Under the pieces are notes generated by a model that was given only the letters and a program-made list of their open reading frames with translations, was not told the origin of the DNA and searched no databases. Shown piece by piece: positions 17,888 to 26,891 of a stretch of DNA of 64,000 bases. The DNA comes from Paenibacillus endophyticus. GTDB taxonomy: Bacteria; Bacillota; Bacilli; Paenibacillales; Paenibacillaceae. The stretch covers positions 340,236 through 404,235 of the forward strand of contig NZ_JACHXW010000005.1 of assembly GCF_014192395.1 (NCBI RefSeq), in the 5' to 3' direction. The position numbers were made by a program, and so were the translations under genes. Position 1 is the stretch's first letter; each line of letters begins with the position of its first letter.

Positions 17888-19037
17888 GCGGTTTCACCAC
17901 CTTTGGCAATCTAATGATTGCGATAATAAGAAGACAGAGCGCAAACAATGCCAGAACGCCGATCTCCTGCCAGGCTTCCGTTTGCCCAGTCCCCGTCATG
18001 ACAGCTCTAAGACTCGTGCTTGCCCAATGGTTGATGGTTAACTTATTCGCTCCGCCTACCATTTTCTCAATTCCAGTCATCATGCCGCCGCTCAAAAAAG
18101 TCATACTGAACACGATGATTGAAAAAAACGTTTGCGTCGTCTTTTTATTCTGGGCAAATGAGGCGATCGTAATCCCCAACCCGATTCCCGCTGCGGCTGT
18201 TAAAAAGCAAATTAACGCAATGATTTCGTATTGACCGCCCCAATTCACGTCGTACACAAAACTCGTAAATACTACGATGACTATCGCTTGCAAAGCAGCA
18301 AGCATGCCCGATCCGCAGATAACGCCTAGCGTCGTCATGCGAAAGGAAGAAGGATTCGTATACATGCGCTGCAGCGTGCCGCTCTCGCGTTGATTGATCA
18401 ACGCAATAGCTGCCGCCATTCCGCCGTACAGTAGAAACATGATCAAGTACGCTGCCGAATAGTACTGGATTGCGGACGTCTCTCCGAAAATCTCGCTATC
18501 TCCCATGCCTAAATTATGGACAACGATGGAATCTTCAGCTGAAGGCTCCTTTAGAATGTCACCCGCATTCATCACACCTAGAATCTGGACAGCTGCAATC
18601 TGCAAGTTAACAGTGGAAAGATAGCGATTGACCACAGCATCCGCTGCTATATTTTTCTCTTCGTATCGACCGGCATAGGTCAGCCATTCTGCAGCTTTTC
18701 CTGTCTCTACCTGCAATGAGAAATCGCTGGGAATACTCACTCCATAATCTACTGTTCCCTCGCGCACCCAATCTTGCACCTCGCTCGCGGATTTCGCTTG
18801 CAATACCTTAATATATGGACCTGCGGCTGCCTCTTCCCAGAATAATGTTATGCCATCTCTCATATTCCCGTGGTCAGCATTGAAGACTGCAACCTTTGCG
18901 GGCTTGATATCCGTATTGAACGCACTGCCTAACAGCAAGATCAATAACAGCGGCAGCCCAATAAGGATAACAAGCAACGAACGCATCCGGCTGTATTTCA
19001 CGCATTCATAATAAACGGTCGTCCACCAAGCTCTCAT
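17880..19037 (-). CDS. ABC-2 type exporter permease
   Basis: 385 residues with the same topology as its neighbour: an N-terminal helix, an outer domain, then a helix block containing INQRESGTLQRMYTNPSSFRM and SGGMMTG. It reads MRAWWTTVYYECVKYSRMRSLL at the start. It lies 13 nt downstream of the ATPase gene and overlaps the following permease gene by 8 nt, so the three form one operon divergent from the histidine kinase. Export target unknown. Confidence 0.88.
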   Translation of the reverse strand: MRAWWTTVYYECVKYSRMRSLLVILIGLPLLLILLLGSAFNTDIKPAKVAVFNADHGNMRDGITLFWEEAAAGPYIKVLQAKSASEVQDWVREGTVDYGVSIPSDFSLQVETGKAAEWLTYAGRYEEKNIAADAVVNRYLSTVNLQIAAVQILGVMNAGDILKEPSAEDSIVVHNLGMGDSEIFGETSAIQYYSAAYLIMFLLYGGMAAAIALINQRESGTLQRMYTNPSSFRMTTLGVICGSGMLAALQAIVIVVFTSFVYDVNWGGQYEIIALICFLTAAAGIGLGITIASFAQNKKTTQTFFSIIVFSMTFLSGGMMTGIEKMVGGANKLTINHWASTSLRAVMTGTGQTEAWQEIGVLALFALCLLIIAIIRLPKVVKPHA

Positions 19038-19050
19038 CGCTTAATTCCTC

Positions 19051-19995
19051 CTATTCGTCTCGCAAAGTGCGTCCGGTCATTTGCAGAAAAAGCGACTCCA
19101 GATTCGGCTCGACCCTGGTCAACTTTCGGAGATTAATGCCGTGCTTCTGAATGATGAACAATAAATCCTGAAGGATCGACGGTGACTCTTTCACCGTAGC
19201 CGTAAGCTTTAATCCCAAATCACTTTCATCCAATTGCTGCATGCCAGGATGCTCTGAGATTTCTCTCAGCATGTCAACCGAATTGCGATCGATTTCGAAG
19301 ATCAGCTTCTCGCCTTGACCGACTTGGCGCTTTAATTCATCCTTCGTGCCGCAAGCAATCAATTTGCCTTGATCGAGGATGCCAATTCTCGTACATATCG
19401 CCTCGACCTCCTCCATATAATGGCTCGTGTATATCACTGTAGATCCGAGCTTGTTCAATGACCTTACTGATTCCAAGATGTGATTCCTAGACTGCGGATC
19501 AATGCCGACAGTCGGCTCATCCATAATGATCAGCTTTGGACGATGCATGATTGCGCAAGCAATATTAAGTCTCCGCTTCATACCGCCCGAGAAAGTAGAG
19601 GGCTTATCCTTCGCCTTTTCAAGCAAACCAACGAATTGCAAGGCTTCGTCGACGCGGTCTCGAAGAAGTGAGCCTCGAAGTCCATATAGCTTCGCAAAAA
19701 AAGTAACGTTCTCTCGGGCAGTCAGCATTTCGTAAATCGCGAGCTCCTGCGGGACGAGCCCAATTCTCTTTTTCACCTCGATTGGCTGCTTGCGAATGGA
19801 ATAGCCGTCCACTAGAATATCTCCTCCGCTTGGCGCAAGCAAGCCGGACAGCATATGGATACTCGTGCTCTTGCCTGCGCCGTTAGGTCCAAGCAAGCCG
19901 AAAATCTCTCCTTCACCGATTGAAAAGTTAAGATGATTAACGGTTATTGTCGTATCGTATTTTTTAACGACCTCGCGAAATGCAACTAGACTCAT
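19051..19995 (-). CDS. ABC transporter ATP-binding protein (ABC-2 exporter)
   Basis: About 314 residues. Walker A is GPNGAGKS (residues 36-43), the signature is FSGGMKRRLNIACA, Walker B is LIIMDEPTVGID, and the switch His lies in VIYTSHYMEEVE. The C-terminal 80 residues are the extra domain typical of DrrA/YhaQ-like exporters. Start at 19995 (MSLVAFRE) has GGGAG about 11 nt upstream. It drives the two permeases that follow. The promoter region carries a palindromic site at 20086. Confidence 0.9.
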   Translation of the reverse strand: MSLVAFREVVKKYDTTITVNHLNFSIGEGEIFGLLGPNGAGKSTSIHMLSGLLAPSGGDILVDGYSIRKQPIEVKKRIGLVPQELAIYEMLTARENVTFFAKLYGLRGSLLRDRVDEALQFVGLLEKAKDKPSTFSGGMKRRLNIACAIMHRPKLIIMDEPTVGIDPQSRNHILESVRSLNKLGSTVIYTSHYMEEVEAICTRIGILDQGKLIACGTKDELKRQVGQGEKLIFEIDRNSVDMLREISEHPGMQQLDESDLGLKLTATVKESPSILQDLLFIIQKHGINLRKLTRVEPNLESLFLQMTGRTLRDE

Positions 19996-20085
19996 CTCTG
20001 CTTCAACTCCCTGCTTCGTTTCTGATAATCCCATTGTATGCTTTTCGCTCGCTTGAAACAGGTCTATAAAGTCATAACCTCGAGG

Positions 20086-20097
20086 TGACAAAAGTCA
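20086..20097. promoter_or_regulatory. Candidate response-regulator operator (TGAC-N4-GTCA)
   Basis: An inverted repeat TGACAAAAGTCA lies in the 220-bp divergent region between the exporter and the histidine kinase. Additional GTCAT half-sites flank it at about 20072 and 20112. The nearby NarL-type regulator is the obvious binding candidate. This is inference from position. Confidence 0.4.
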
Positions 20098-20216
20098 TCT
20101 CCTCGGCATCGGTCATAGAGCGGCATGAAGGTTGCATGAAATAAACCAACCTGCTCGTTCGGGCCTATCTGATTATGCTATAATGAAGCAAATTCAGCAG
20201 CGGGAGCTTCTATCAA

Positions 20217-21347
20217 ATGAATATACTGCTAAACCGAATTCGGACACTGCTAGTTGCGGTCCCATCGGTCCTGAGCGTCGCGAACGTTGCACCCAGCCAC
20301 TATGCCATATACACAGCCTGTGTGCTGTTTGCGCTGCTGCTCATAAGATCAGGCTCGCTTTTTCCTAAATTCCGCAATCTATCGCTGCTGGCAGAGCTCA
20401 TCTGCTTTTCATGGCTAGCTCATTCGTACGGCGGTGTACTGTTTCTATTGCTCTTCTCAACCCTTATCGCGTCTTGCCGAAACAGGCCAGAGCGCGCGAC
20501 CAGCATCATCTGGTCGATAGCTGGATTAGTTGCCTTGCTCTCTGCAATGCAGGACAGTCAACAAGCGTTGTTGCTTTCTGCTTCGCTGCTTTGGCTCACG
20601 ACGGCTGCCATTCTTTATGCCGCAAATGAATATGAGAATAAGCAGCTTCAGATTGAGGACTTGTATGAGGCGTTATCTGCAAGCCACGCCGAGCTTGACG
20701 CCGCTAGGCGCCGCATGCACGATTATGCGCTGCAAGTCGAGCAGCAGGCTCAGATCGAGGAACGAAACCGCATTGCCAAAGACATTCACGACGATTTGGG
20801 CCACCGGCTTATACGCGTCAAGATGATGTCGGAAGCAGCGCTGCATTTGTTTGATGCCGACGCAGACCGAGCAAGATTGACCGTCGAGCAAATACGCGAT
20901 CAGCTGCAAGACAGCATGGAACTCATGCGCCGAACCGTCAGAAGGATCGCTTCTGACCAAGAATCGGATGTTAGACGGTATGCACTGGATCGCCTGGTGG
21001 AAGAGTCGGCAGCCGCTATGGGGATAGCGGTAAGCTTCCGAATTACGGGCCACGCACGCCCGATTTATCCGAGCATGGAGCTCATACTCTTTAAAAATGC
21101 GCAGGAGGCGATTACGAATGCCGTCCGGCATGGGAGAGCGACGTCCATTACGGTTAATCTGGCTTTTGATGCGGCGCATGTCGCACTCACGATTGCAAAT
21201 GACGGGATCATCCCGAGTGAGCCCATTGAAGCCGGTCTTGGCTTGAAAGGCATGAAAGAGCGAATAGCATTGGTTGGGGGTCAGATCGAATGGGAGCGTG
21301 GAGCTCGTTTCTCCATTACGACTACCCTCCCCCTTCTTGGCGGCTAG
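20217..21347 (+). CDS. Sensor histidine kinase, NarL/DesK-type (HisKA_3)
   Basis: 376 residues. The N-terminal 150 hold about five membrane helices without an extended outer loop, so sensing is likely within or near the membrane. A coiled coil follows (about residues 145-185), then the HisKA_3 box ERNRIAKDIHDDLGHRL with phosphoacceptor His191, and a C-terminal GHKL ATPase domain with N-box QEAITNAVRHGRA and G-box GLGLKGMKERI. It is followed 35 nt later by its response regulator and is divergent from the ABC-2 exporter, which it probably controls. Confidence 0.88.
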   Translation: MNILLNRIRTLLVAVPSVLSVANVAPSHYAIYTACVLFALLLIRSGSLFPKFRNLSLLAELICFSWLAHSYGGVLFLLLFSTLIASCRNRPERATSIIWSIAGLVALLSAMQDSQQALLLSASLLWLTTAAILYAANEYENKQLQIEDLYEALSASHAELDAARRRMHDYALQVEQQAQIEERNRIAKDIHDDLGHRLIRVKMMSEAALHLFDADADRARLTVEQIRDQLQDSMELMRRTVRRIASDQESDVRRYALDRLVEESAAAMGIAVSFRITGHARPIYPSMELILFKNAQEAITNAVRHGRATSITVNLAFDAAHVALTIANDGIIPSEPIEAGLGLKGMKERIALVGGQIEWERGARFSITTTLPLLGG

Positions 21348-21382
21348 CGAATTTTAAGCGCATGCAGAAATGGAGTTGCCTT

Positions 21383-22024
21383 ATGATTAGAGTGCTTGTG
21401 GTAGACGATGATCCTTTTATTCGCGAGAGCATGAAGGTCATCTTAGATCTCGATAACGATTTACATGTGGCTGGGATATGTGGGAACGGCCATGATGCAG
21501 TAACGTTTGTCCGTCAATCGGCTGTTGATGTCGTGTTGATGGATATTCGAATGCCTGTCTGTGACGGCGTGGAAGGAACTAAGCTGCTGCGAGCGCTTGA
21601 AGCCCCGCCTGCCGTGCTAATACTGACGACCTTTGATGACGATGAATATATCGCTCAGGCGATACGGAATGGCGCGAACGGCTATTTGCTCAAAAACGTG
21701 CCGCCAAGCCGCATCATCAGCGGCATTAAAACAGTGTATGAGGGCAACGTCCTCATTCATCCGGACATTGCCCGCAAGCTGGCAGGCATGCTGGAGACGC
21801 CGCGCCCCGAGCCGGGCAAAGCATTAACGATCAGCGGTCTAACGCCTGCCGAGGTTCAGATCGTTCAATTAATTGCAGACGGTCAATCAAACAAGGAAAT
21901 GGCAGCTTCCTTATTTTTGAGTGAAGGCACGGTCAAAAATTATATTACCGAAATATTAAACAAGCTCGAGCTTCGAGATCGAACGCAAATCGCCATTTTT
22001 TATTTGAAATTAATCCACCAATAA
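21383..22024 (+). CDS. Response regulator, NarL/LuxR family
   Basis: 213 residues. Receiver domain: VVDDDPF acidic pocket, phosphoacceptor Asp54 in VVLMDIRMP, Thr in ILTTFDD and Lys in LLKNVPP. The C-terminal LuxR-type helix-turn-helix is LTPAEVQIVQLIADGQSNKEMA followed by LSEGTVKNYITEILNKL. The start MIRVLVVDDD has TGGAG 7 nt upstream; a longer frame begins inside the kinase gene and is not used. It pairs with the kinase just upstream. Confidence 0.9.
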   Translation: MIRVLVVDDDPFIRESMKVILDLDNDLHVAGICGNGHDAVTFVRQSAVDVVLMDIRMPVCDGVEGTKLLRALEAPPAVLILTTFDDDEYIAQAIRNGANGYLLKNVPPSRIISGIKTVYEGNVLIHPDIARKLAGMLETPRPEPGKALTISGLTPAEVQIVQLIADGQSNKEMAASLFLSEGTVKNYITEILNKLELRDRTQIAIFYLKLIHQ

Positions 22025-22052
22025 TGGTTTATTCATGAAGGAGACCACGACG

Positions 22053-22700
22053 ATGACATCACAGACTACAACTTCCAAGTTTGACGGGTTCACACAAGCC
22101 GATTTCGAAGTGTTCAACCTAGTTGGACTTGAAGAGCGAATGGCAGCAATCCAGAATCAAATTCAGCCGAAATTTCACGCAATTGGCGGGCAGCTTACAG
22201 TAGATGCGGCCGTGCATGCAGGCAATGAAATGTATTTGCACGTTGCTCGGCATGCTCGCCGCAAGGTCAACCCGCCCAAGGATACTTGGCTTGCGATCTG
22301 CAGCAACAAACGCGGCTATAAAGCACATCCACATTTCCAGCTCGGCTTGTTTGACGATCATTTATTCCTATGGATGGCGCTTATTTACGAGGTTCCGAAC
22401 AAATCCAATATCGCTACCGCTTTCCTCAATCAAATCGATGACGTTATCGCTGTTGTGCCGCAGGACTATGTCCTCTCGCTCGACCATATGAAAAAGGAAT
22501 CGACCCCTATCGCCGCGATGACCAAGCAAGACTGGAAGGACGCGCTTATCCGTTTCCGTGACGTCCAGAAAGCCGAGCTGCTGATCGGAAGACATGTCAA
22601 GGCTGGAGACCCTATCCTTCGCGACGGCGATGCGCTGCTCGCCTTTGCTTCTTCCACATATGAGACGCTCATGCCGCTTTATCGCATGGCTAACCTCTAA
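22053..22700 (+). CDS. DUF1054 family protein (YktB-like)
   Basis: About 215 residues, soluble. The sequence FDGFTQADFEVFNLVGLEERM and PKDTWLAICSNKRGYKAHPHFQ match the DUF1054/YktB family of Bacillota, which has a solved fold but no known function. Start at 22053 has AAGGAG 9 nt upstream. It is 28 nt past the response regulator, so it may be cotranscribed by read-through, and it ends at a strong terminator. Confidence 0.85.
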   Translation: MTSQTTTSKFDGFTQADFEVFNLVGLEERMAAIQNQIQPKFHAIGGQLTVDAAVHAGNEMYLHVARHARRKVNPPKDTWLAICSNKRGYKAHPHFQLGLFDDHLFLWMALIYEVPNKSNIATAFLNQIDDVIAVVPQDYVLSLDHMKKESTPIAAMTKQDWKDALIRFRDVQKAELLIGRHVKAGDPILRDGDALLAFASSTYETLMPLYRMANL

Positions 22701-22750
22701 AATTGAAATGTACGCGAACAAGCGCGTTTTCTGCAACGGTTAGTATGGCG

Positions 22751-22793
22751 AAAAAAATGGCTGAACAGGCAAAGCTCCCTGTTCAGCCATTTC
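22751..22793. terminator. Bidirectional terminator between DUF1054 gene and RND permease
   Basis: Perfect 13-bp stem (22757-22769 with 22778-22790) with A-run before and TTTCT after. Confidence 0.8.
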
Positions 22794-22856
22794 TCTATTA
22801 TTCAAGCCCTACGATGCCGAACATCGCTTGGCAATCAGTCGTTCCGTTCCTATCAT

Positions 22857-25800
22857 TTATGCCTGATTCGTCGCAGCTGCTTCAGCTTGCGCATTAGCCG
22901 CATATGCCCTTCTTTGTTTCCGCGAGACTTTGAAAAACAATAATTCATAGACACACGGGACAATAATTAGGGTTAACAGCGTAGCCGCTACCAAGCCGCC
23001 AATGACGACGATAGCCAAGCTTTGCGACACGATGCTGCCGGATTCATGTGAGCCGAATACCAAAGGCAGCATAGCCGACACGGTAGCTACAGCCGTCATA
23101 ATAATCGGGCGCATACGCGTAGTGGCAGCTTCGATTAGCGACTCGCGTATCGACATGGATTGCTCATTCTGCTTCACGCGATCAATGAGCACGATCGCAT
23201 TGGTCACGACAATGCCGATGAGCATCAACGCGCCGAACATAGCCGTGAAATCAGGGGTGACTCCTGAGATGAGCAGGCCGGTCACGGCTCCGATAGCAGC
23301 TAGCGGCAACGAGATCATGATCGCAAGTGGCGCGCGGAGCGTCTTGAACGTCAGCACCATAATCAGATATACGAGACCGATTGAAATTAATGCCGTTAAT
23401 CCTAAATCTGCAAAATCACTGGATTGTTCAGCCGATGCGCCACCGACTGCGATTGCAACACCTTCCGGCAATTGAATCGCTGCAGCTGCTTTGTTAATCT
23501 CTGTGCCAACGACAGAAAGCTCTTTCGGTTCAGCGCTCGCTGTCACGCGAAGATAGGTTTTCCCATCTTTATGGTAGAATAACGCCGGTTCCTCCGTTCG
23601 AATCAGCTCTGCCACCTCTGAGATGGAGATCGGGCCCGCTTCTGTCATAACAGTGAGCTTCTCAAGCTCAGCTTTGGAATTTGCATGGACAACTGGCTGC
23701 AGCAAAACCTGGGTATCGCTTGATTCTATCTGGATGGAACCGATTGGCAGCGGGTTCAACATGCTTTGCAGCTGCATGGCAACCTCTTGGCCTTTTGCCA
23801 AAGTAGGGTCAATTTTGAAAGAATAAACCGATTTCTTTTCTTCTTGATTGCTTTCCACTTTTTGAACACCGTCAATCGGCTGAATAGCCGCAATCAGCTT
23901 CTCTGCCGTTTGCGTGAGTTCTTCCGCATTATCGCCTGTTACGTCAATAAAAATTTGCGAGGAGCCGCCTCCCATAATGAGATCAGAAGCGTCTGCAGTC
24001 AGCTCGGCGTCTTTAAAGCTTTCTTTATGCGATTTTACTTTCTCCATAAACACTTCAGCATCTACGCCATCCTTCAGGTCGATCATATAAGTGATTAGCG
24101 TAGGAGAGGATACAGAACCATATTGGGCAGCATCGGAGCTGTTGCCGAGCATCATCATGACCCATTCAATATCTTGGTCGGCAGTCAGAATGCTTTCGAA
24201 CTTCTTCCCTTCCTCTTGGACTAGCTCGGCCGGTGTCTCGCTCGGATATTGCAGCGTTACATTAATGTTCTCCGCGCTAGAAGAATCAAGCGCTCCTTTA
24301 GGCATGAATACGTAAGCGCTGATCGAACCTGCGAATAAAACGACGGCAATCAGAAGCGGCACCCATTTATGTGCGAGATTCCAGCGAATGAACGCGGCGA
24401 ACTTGGGTGAACCCGCATGCTCCTTCTCCTTCGTCCCTTTCAGTAATACGGCGCTCAGGAGCGGTACGACAGTTAATGCGACTAACAAGGAAGCAAGCAG
24501 CGAATATGCAACCGTAAGAGCGAACGGCAGCAGGAATGCTTGCAAGGAGCCGCGCAGGAGACCCATTGGTAAAAATACCGCAACCGTTACAAGCGTTGAC
24601 GAAGTGATAGCAGAAGCAACCTCTTTCGTTGCATCCGTAATCAACTTAACGGAGAACGACTCTTTCTGAAGCCTTCTGTAGATATTTTCAATCACGACGA
24701 TACTGTCATCGACAAGGCGGCCTACCGCGACTGCAACGCCTCCGAGTGTAATAATATTTAGAGAAACGCCTGACAGCTGCAGGAGATATAAAGTAATGCC
24801 AAGTGACAATGGAATGGATACGATCGTTACGATCGTTGCTCTGAAATTACGCATGAACAATAAGATGACGATAGTTGCGAATAAGGCTCCCAGCAAAACT
24901 TCACGAAGCATGCTGTTGACTGAAGAAACCACTGAATCCGAAGTACTCAAAATGATAGAGGCCTCGATGCCTTTCATGTCCGCATTCAAGCGTTCAACCG
25001 TTTTTTCGATGCCATTGCCAACTGTGACGGCGTTCGCATCCGCCGATTTCGAAATGGTGTACATAATGGCATCTTTTCCGTTCATTCTGCTGATGCTCTC
25101 TTGGTCTTTGGATAGCTCGACAGCCGCGACATCTGCTAGCCTAACGCCCGCACCTATTGGAAGCTTGCGAAGCGTCTCCAATCCTGTAACTTGGTCAAAT
25201 ACATTAATATTGCCCGCAGCCCCATCGATCGTTCTCTCTCCGATCGAAACGGAAGCTCCTCTGCCCTGCAATACACCCATTAAAGCTTGTATGGGGATAC
25301 CCTTTTCAGCTAGCTTAGCCGTATCCGGAATGACATGTACGGCTGGCGTTGATTTGCCGCTTATGCTGACCGCGCCGGCACCTTCTGATTTCTGCAGCTC
25401 AGACGTGACTTCCTCCAGCTTCACTTCCTTCTCTTGCTCACTCATTCCTTCGTCAAAAGTAAGCGTTACCCAAGCGATAGGAATCATCGATGTGTTGAAT
25501 TGAACGACAAACGGCTTCATTACATTCGATGGCAGCTGAACTTGCCCGACTATGCGCTCAATTTCGGCCTTCGTTTCTTTCATGTTTGTTTTGGAGTCGA
25601 AGTTCAGATTGATTTGCGCATATCCGTCTCCCGATGTCGAGAGCATGCTCGTCTTTCCTTTCACGAGCATAACAGCCGCTTCTAACGGATTGGTCACTTT
25701 CTGCTCCATCGACTTTGCGTCATTTCCTGGACCGATTGCCGTAATCATGACTTGCGGATTGTCAGCGGCAGGCAGGAACTCCATTGGCAGCCTTAAGTAG

Positions 25801-25886
25801 CTGATTACCCCCATAACTAAAGCCATGATGACGATTAGGATAATGGCCGCCTTGTTTCGGAAAGACCATTCTGTTAATTTACTCAT
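22857..25886 (-). CDS. RND-superfamily efflux permease (AcrB/SwrC-like)
   Basis: 1009 residues with the 12-helix, two-repeat RND layout: helix 1 at about residues 12-30, a large outer loop to about 325, six helices, a second loop to about 820, and the last helices. GRLVDDSIVVIENIYRR (helix 4, with the proton-relay Asp pair) and the repeated IVVTNAIVLIDRVKQNE region are family signatures. In B. subtilis the relative SwrC exports surfactin. No adaptor gene is adjacent, so it may act alone. Divergent from the TetR-controlled ABC exporter, with 246 bp between. Confidence 0.9.
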   Translation of the reverse strand: MSKLTEWSFRNKAAIILIVIMALVMGVISYLRLPMEFLPAADNPQVMITAIGPGNDAKSMEQKVTNPLEAAVMLVKGKTSMLSTSGDGYAQINLNFDSKTNMKETKAEIERIVGQVQLPSNVMKPFVVQFNTSMIPIAWVTLTFDEGMSEQEKEVKLEEVTSELQKSEGAGAVSISGKSTPAVHVIPDTAKLAEKGIPIQALMGVLQGRGASVSIGERTIDGAAGNINVFDQVTGLETLRKLPIGAGVRLADVAAVELSKDQESISRMNGKDAIMYTISKSADANAVTVGNGIEKTVERLNADMKGIEASIILSTSDSVVSSVNSMLREVLLGALFATIVILLFMRNFRATIVTIVSIPLSLGITLYLLQLSGVSLNIITLGGVAVAVGRLVDDSIVVIENIYRRLQKESFSVKLITDATKEVASAITSSTLVTVAVFLPMGLLRGSLQAFLLPFALTVAYSLLASLLVALTVVPLLSAVLLKGTKEKEHAGSPKFAAFIRWNLAHKWVPLLIAVVLFAGSISAYVFMPKGALDSSSAENINVTLQYPSETPAELVQEEGKKFESILTADQDIEWVMMMLGNSSDAAQYGSVSSPTLITYMIDLKDGVDAEVFMEKVKSHKESFKDAELTADASDLIMGGGSSQIFIDVTGDNAEELTQTAEKLIAAIQPIDGVQKVESNQEEKKSVYSFKIDPTLAKGQEVAMQLQSMLNPLPIGSIQIESSDTQVLLQPVVHANSKAELEKLTVMTEAGPISISEVAELIRTEEPALFYHKDGKTYLRVTASAEPKELSVVGTEINKAAAAIQLPEGVAIAVGGASAEQSSDFADLGLTALISIGLVYLIMVLTFKTLRAPLAIMISLPLAAIGAVTGLLISGVTPDFTAMFGALMLIGIVVTNAIVLIDRVKQNEQSMSIRESLIEAATTRMRPIIMTAVATVSAMLPLVFGSHESGSIVSQSLAIVVIGGLVAATLLTLIIVPCVYELLFFKVSRKQRRAYAANAQAEAAATNQA

Positions 25887-26062
25887 TTAATTCCGACTCC
25901 TTTTCCCTCTACGGTTTTCTATTTGTTTTGTCTTTTCTAATCATAATGGGAAGAAAAGGCATGCAAAAACGTCCAGAGAATGGCTTTCACTCTCGCCCAA
26001 GGTCGTAATACGTCTACACCTGAAGACTGAGATTGTTTTTTAGCAAAAGAGTATAACCTCCC

Positions 26063-26108
26063 TTTAACTTGCATACATTTCGACTTATAATAGAGTGAGT
26101 ACTTACTC
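26063..26108 (+). promoter_or_regulatory. Promoter and TetR-type operator of the ABC exporter operon
   Basis: TTTAAC (26063-26068), 17-nt spacer, TATAAT (26086-26091), and directly after it the 16-bp palindrome GAGTGAGTACTTACTC (26093-26108, symmetric but for one base pair), covering the start point. The TetR-family gene 1.9 kb downstream is the likely ligand-responsive repressor. Confidence 0.75.
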
Positions 26109-26132
26109 ATTTTTGAAAGGGAGTATGTTGAA

Positions 26133-26891
26133 ATGAGGTCTATGTCCGATGTATCGCAAATCTGTCCTGCCATCGAGCTCCAAGACATTTCACGCGCCTT
26201 TGGCAAGCGTAAAGTGCTTTCCGGCATTACCCTCACCATACCCAAAGGCGAGCTTTTCGGCTTGCTTGGTCCATCAGGCTCAGGGAAAACAACACTCGTC
26301 AAGATAATGACAGGAATTGATCGGGCAGATTCCGGGACGGTTCATATGCTCGGCGAAACCATGCCTCAACTCAAAATGCTGCAGACATTCGGCTATATGG
26401 CACAGTCTGACGCGCTATACAATGAATTGACAGGCAAACAAAATTTAGCATTCTTTGGTGCGATGTTTGGTCTGAAGGGCAGAGCGCTTGAATCCAGAAT
26501 TCAGTATGCGGCGGGGCTCGTCTCTTTAAACGAGCACCTGAATGTGCAAACCTCCGCTTATTCCGGAGGTATGAAGCGTCGGCTCTCGCTAGCCATAGCT
26601 TTGCTGCATGAGCCGAAGCTGCTCGTGCTAGACGAGCCGACGGTAGGTATCGACCCTGTGCTGCGAAAATCGATTTGGAGGGAACTCGTACATTTAACCA
26701 AGCAAGGGATCACGATTATACTAACCACGCATGTCATGGACGAGGCTGAGAAATGCGATCGGCTCGGACTGATCCAGAACGGAAAGCTGATTGCCCTGAA
26801 TACCCCGGAAGCCATAAAGCTGAATACGGGAAGCAGTACGCTTGAGGATGCGTTTATCGCTCTTGGTGAACGGGCAGGTGAACGGGAATGA
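26133..26891 (+). CDS. ABC transporter ATP-binding protein (drug-exporter type)
   Basis: 252 residues: Walker A GPSGSGKT (46-53), signature YSGGMKRRLSLAIAL, Walker B LLVLDEPTVGID and switch TTHVMDEAEKC. Closest in look to the DrrA/YadG-like exporters. AGGGAG 9 nt before the ATG supports this start. Its last four bases overlap the permease start (ATGA), so it is coupled to it. The promoter carries a TetR-type operator. Confidence 0.9.
   Translation: MRSMSDVSQICPAIELQDISRAFGKRKVLSGITLTIPKGELFGLLGPSGSGKTTLVKIMTGIDRADSGTVHMLGETMPQLKMLQTFGYMAQSDALYNELTGKQNLAFFGAMFGLKGRALESRIQYAAGLVSLNEHLNVQTSAYSGGMKRRLSLAIALLHEPKLLVLDEPTVGIDPVLRKSIWRELVHLTKQGITIILTTHVMDEAEKCDRLGLIQNGKLIALNTPEAIKLNTGSSTLEDAFIALGERAGERE

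Noticed and set aside
24796..25503. Long plus-strand frame of 235 codons inside the RND gene
   Set aside because: It is antisense to a clear RND permease with no ribosome site and a composition typical of the complement of hydrophobic coding sequence.
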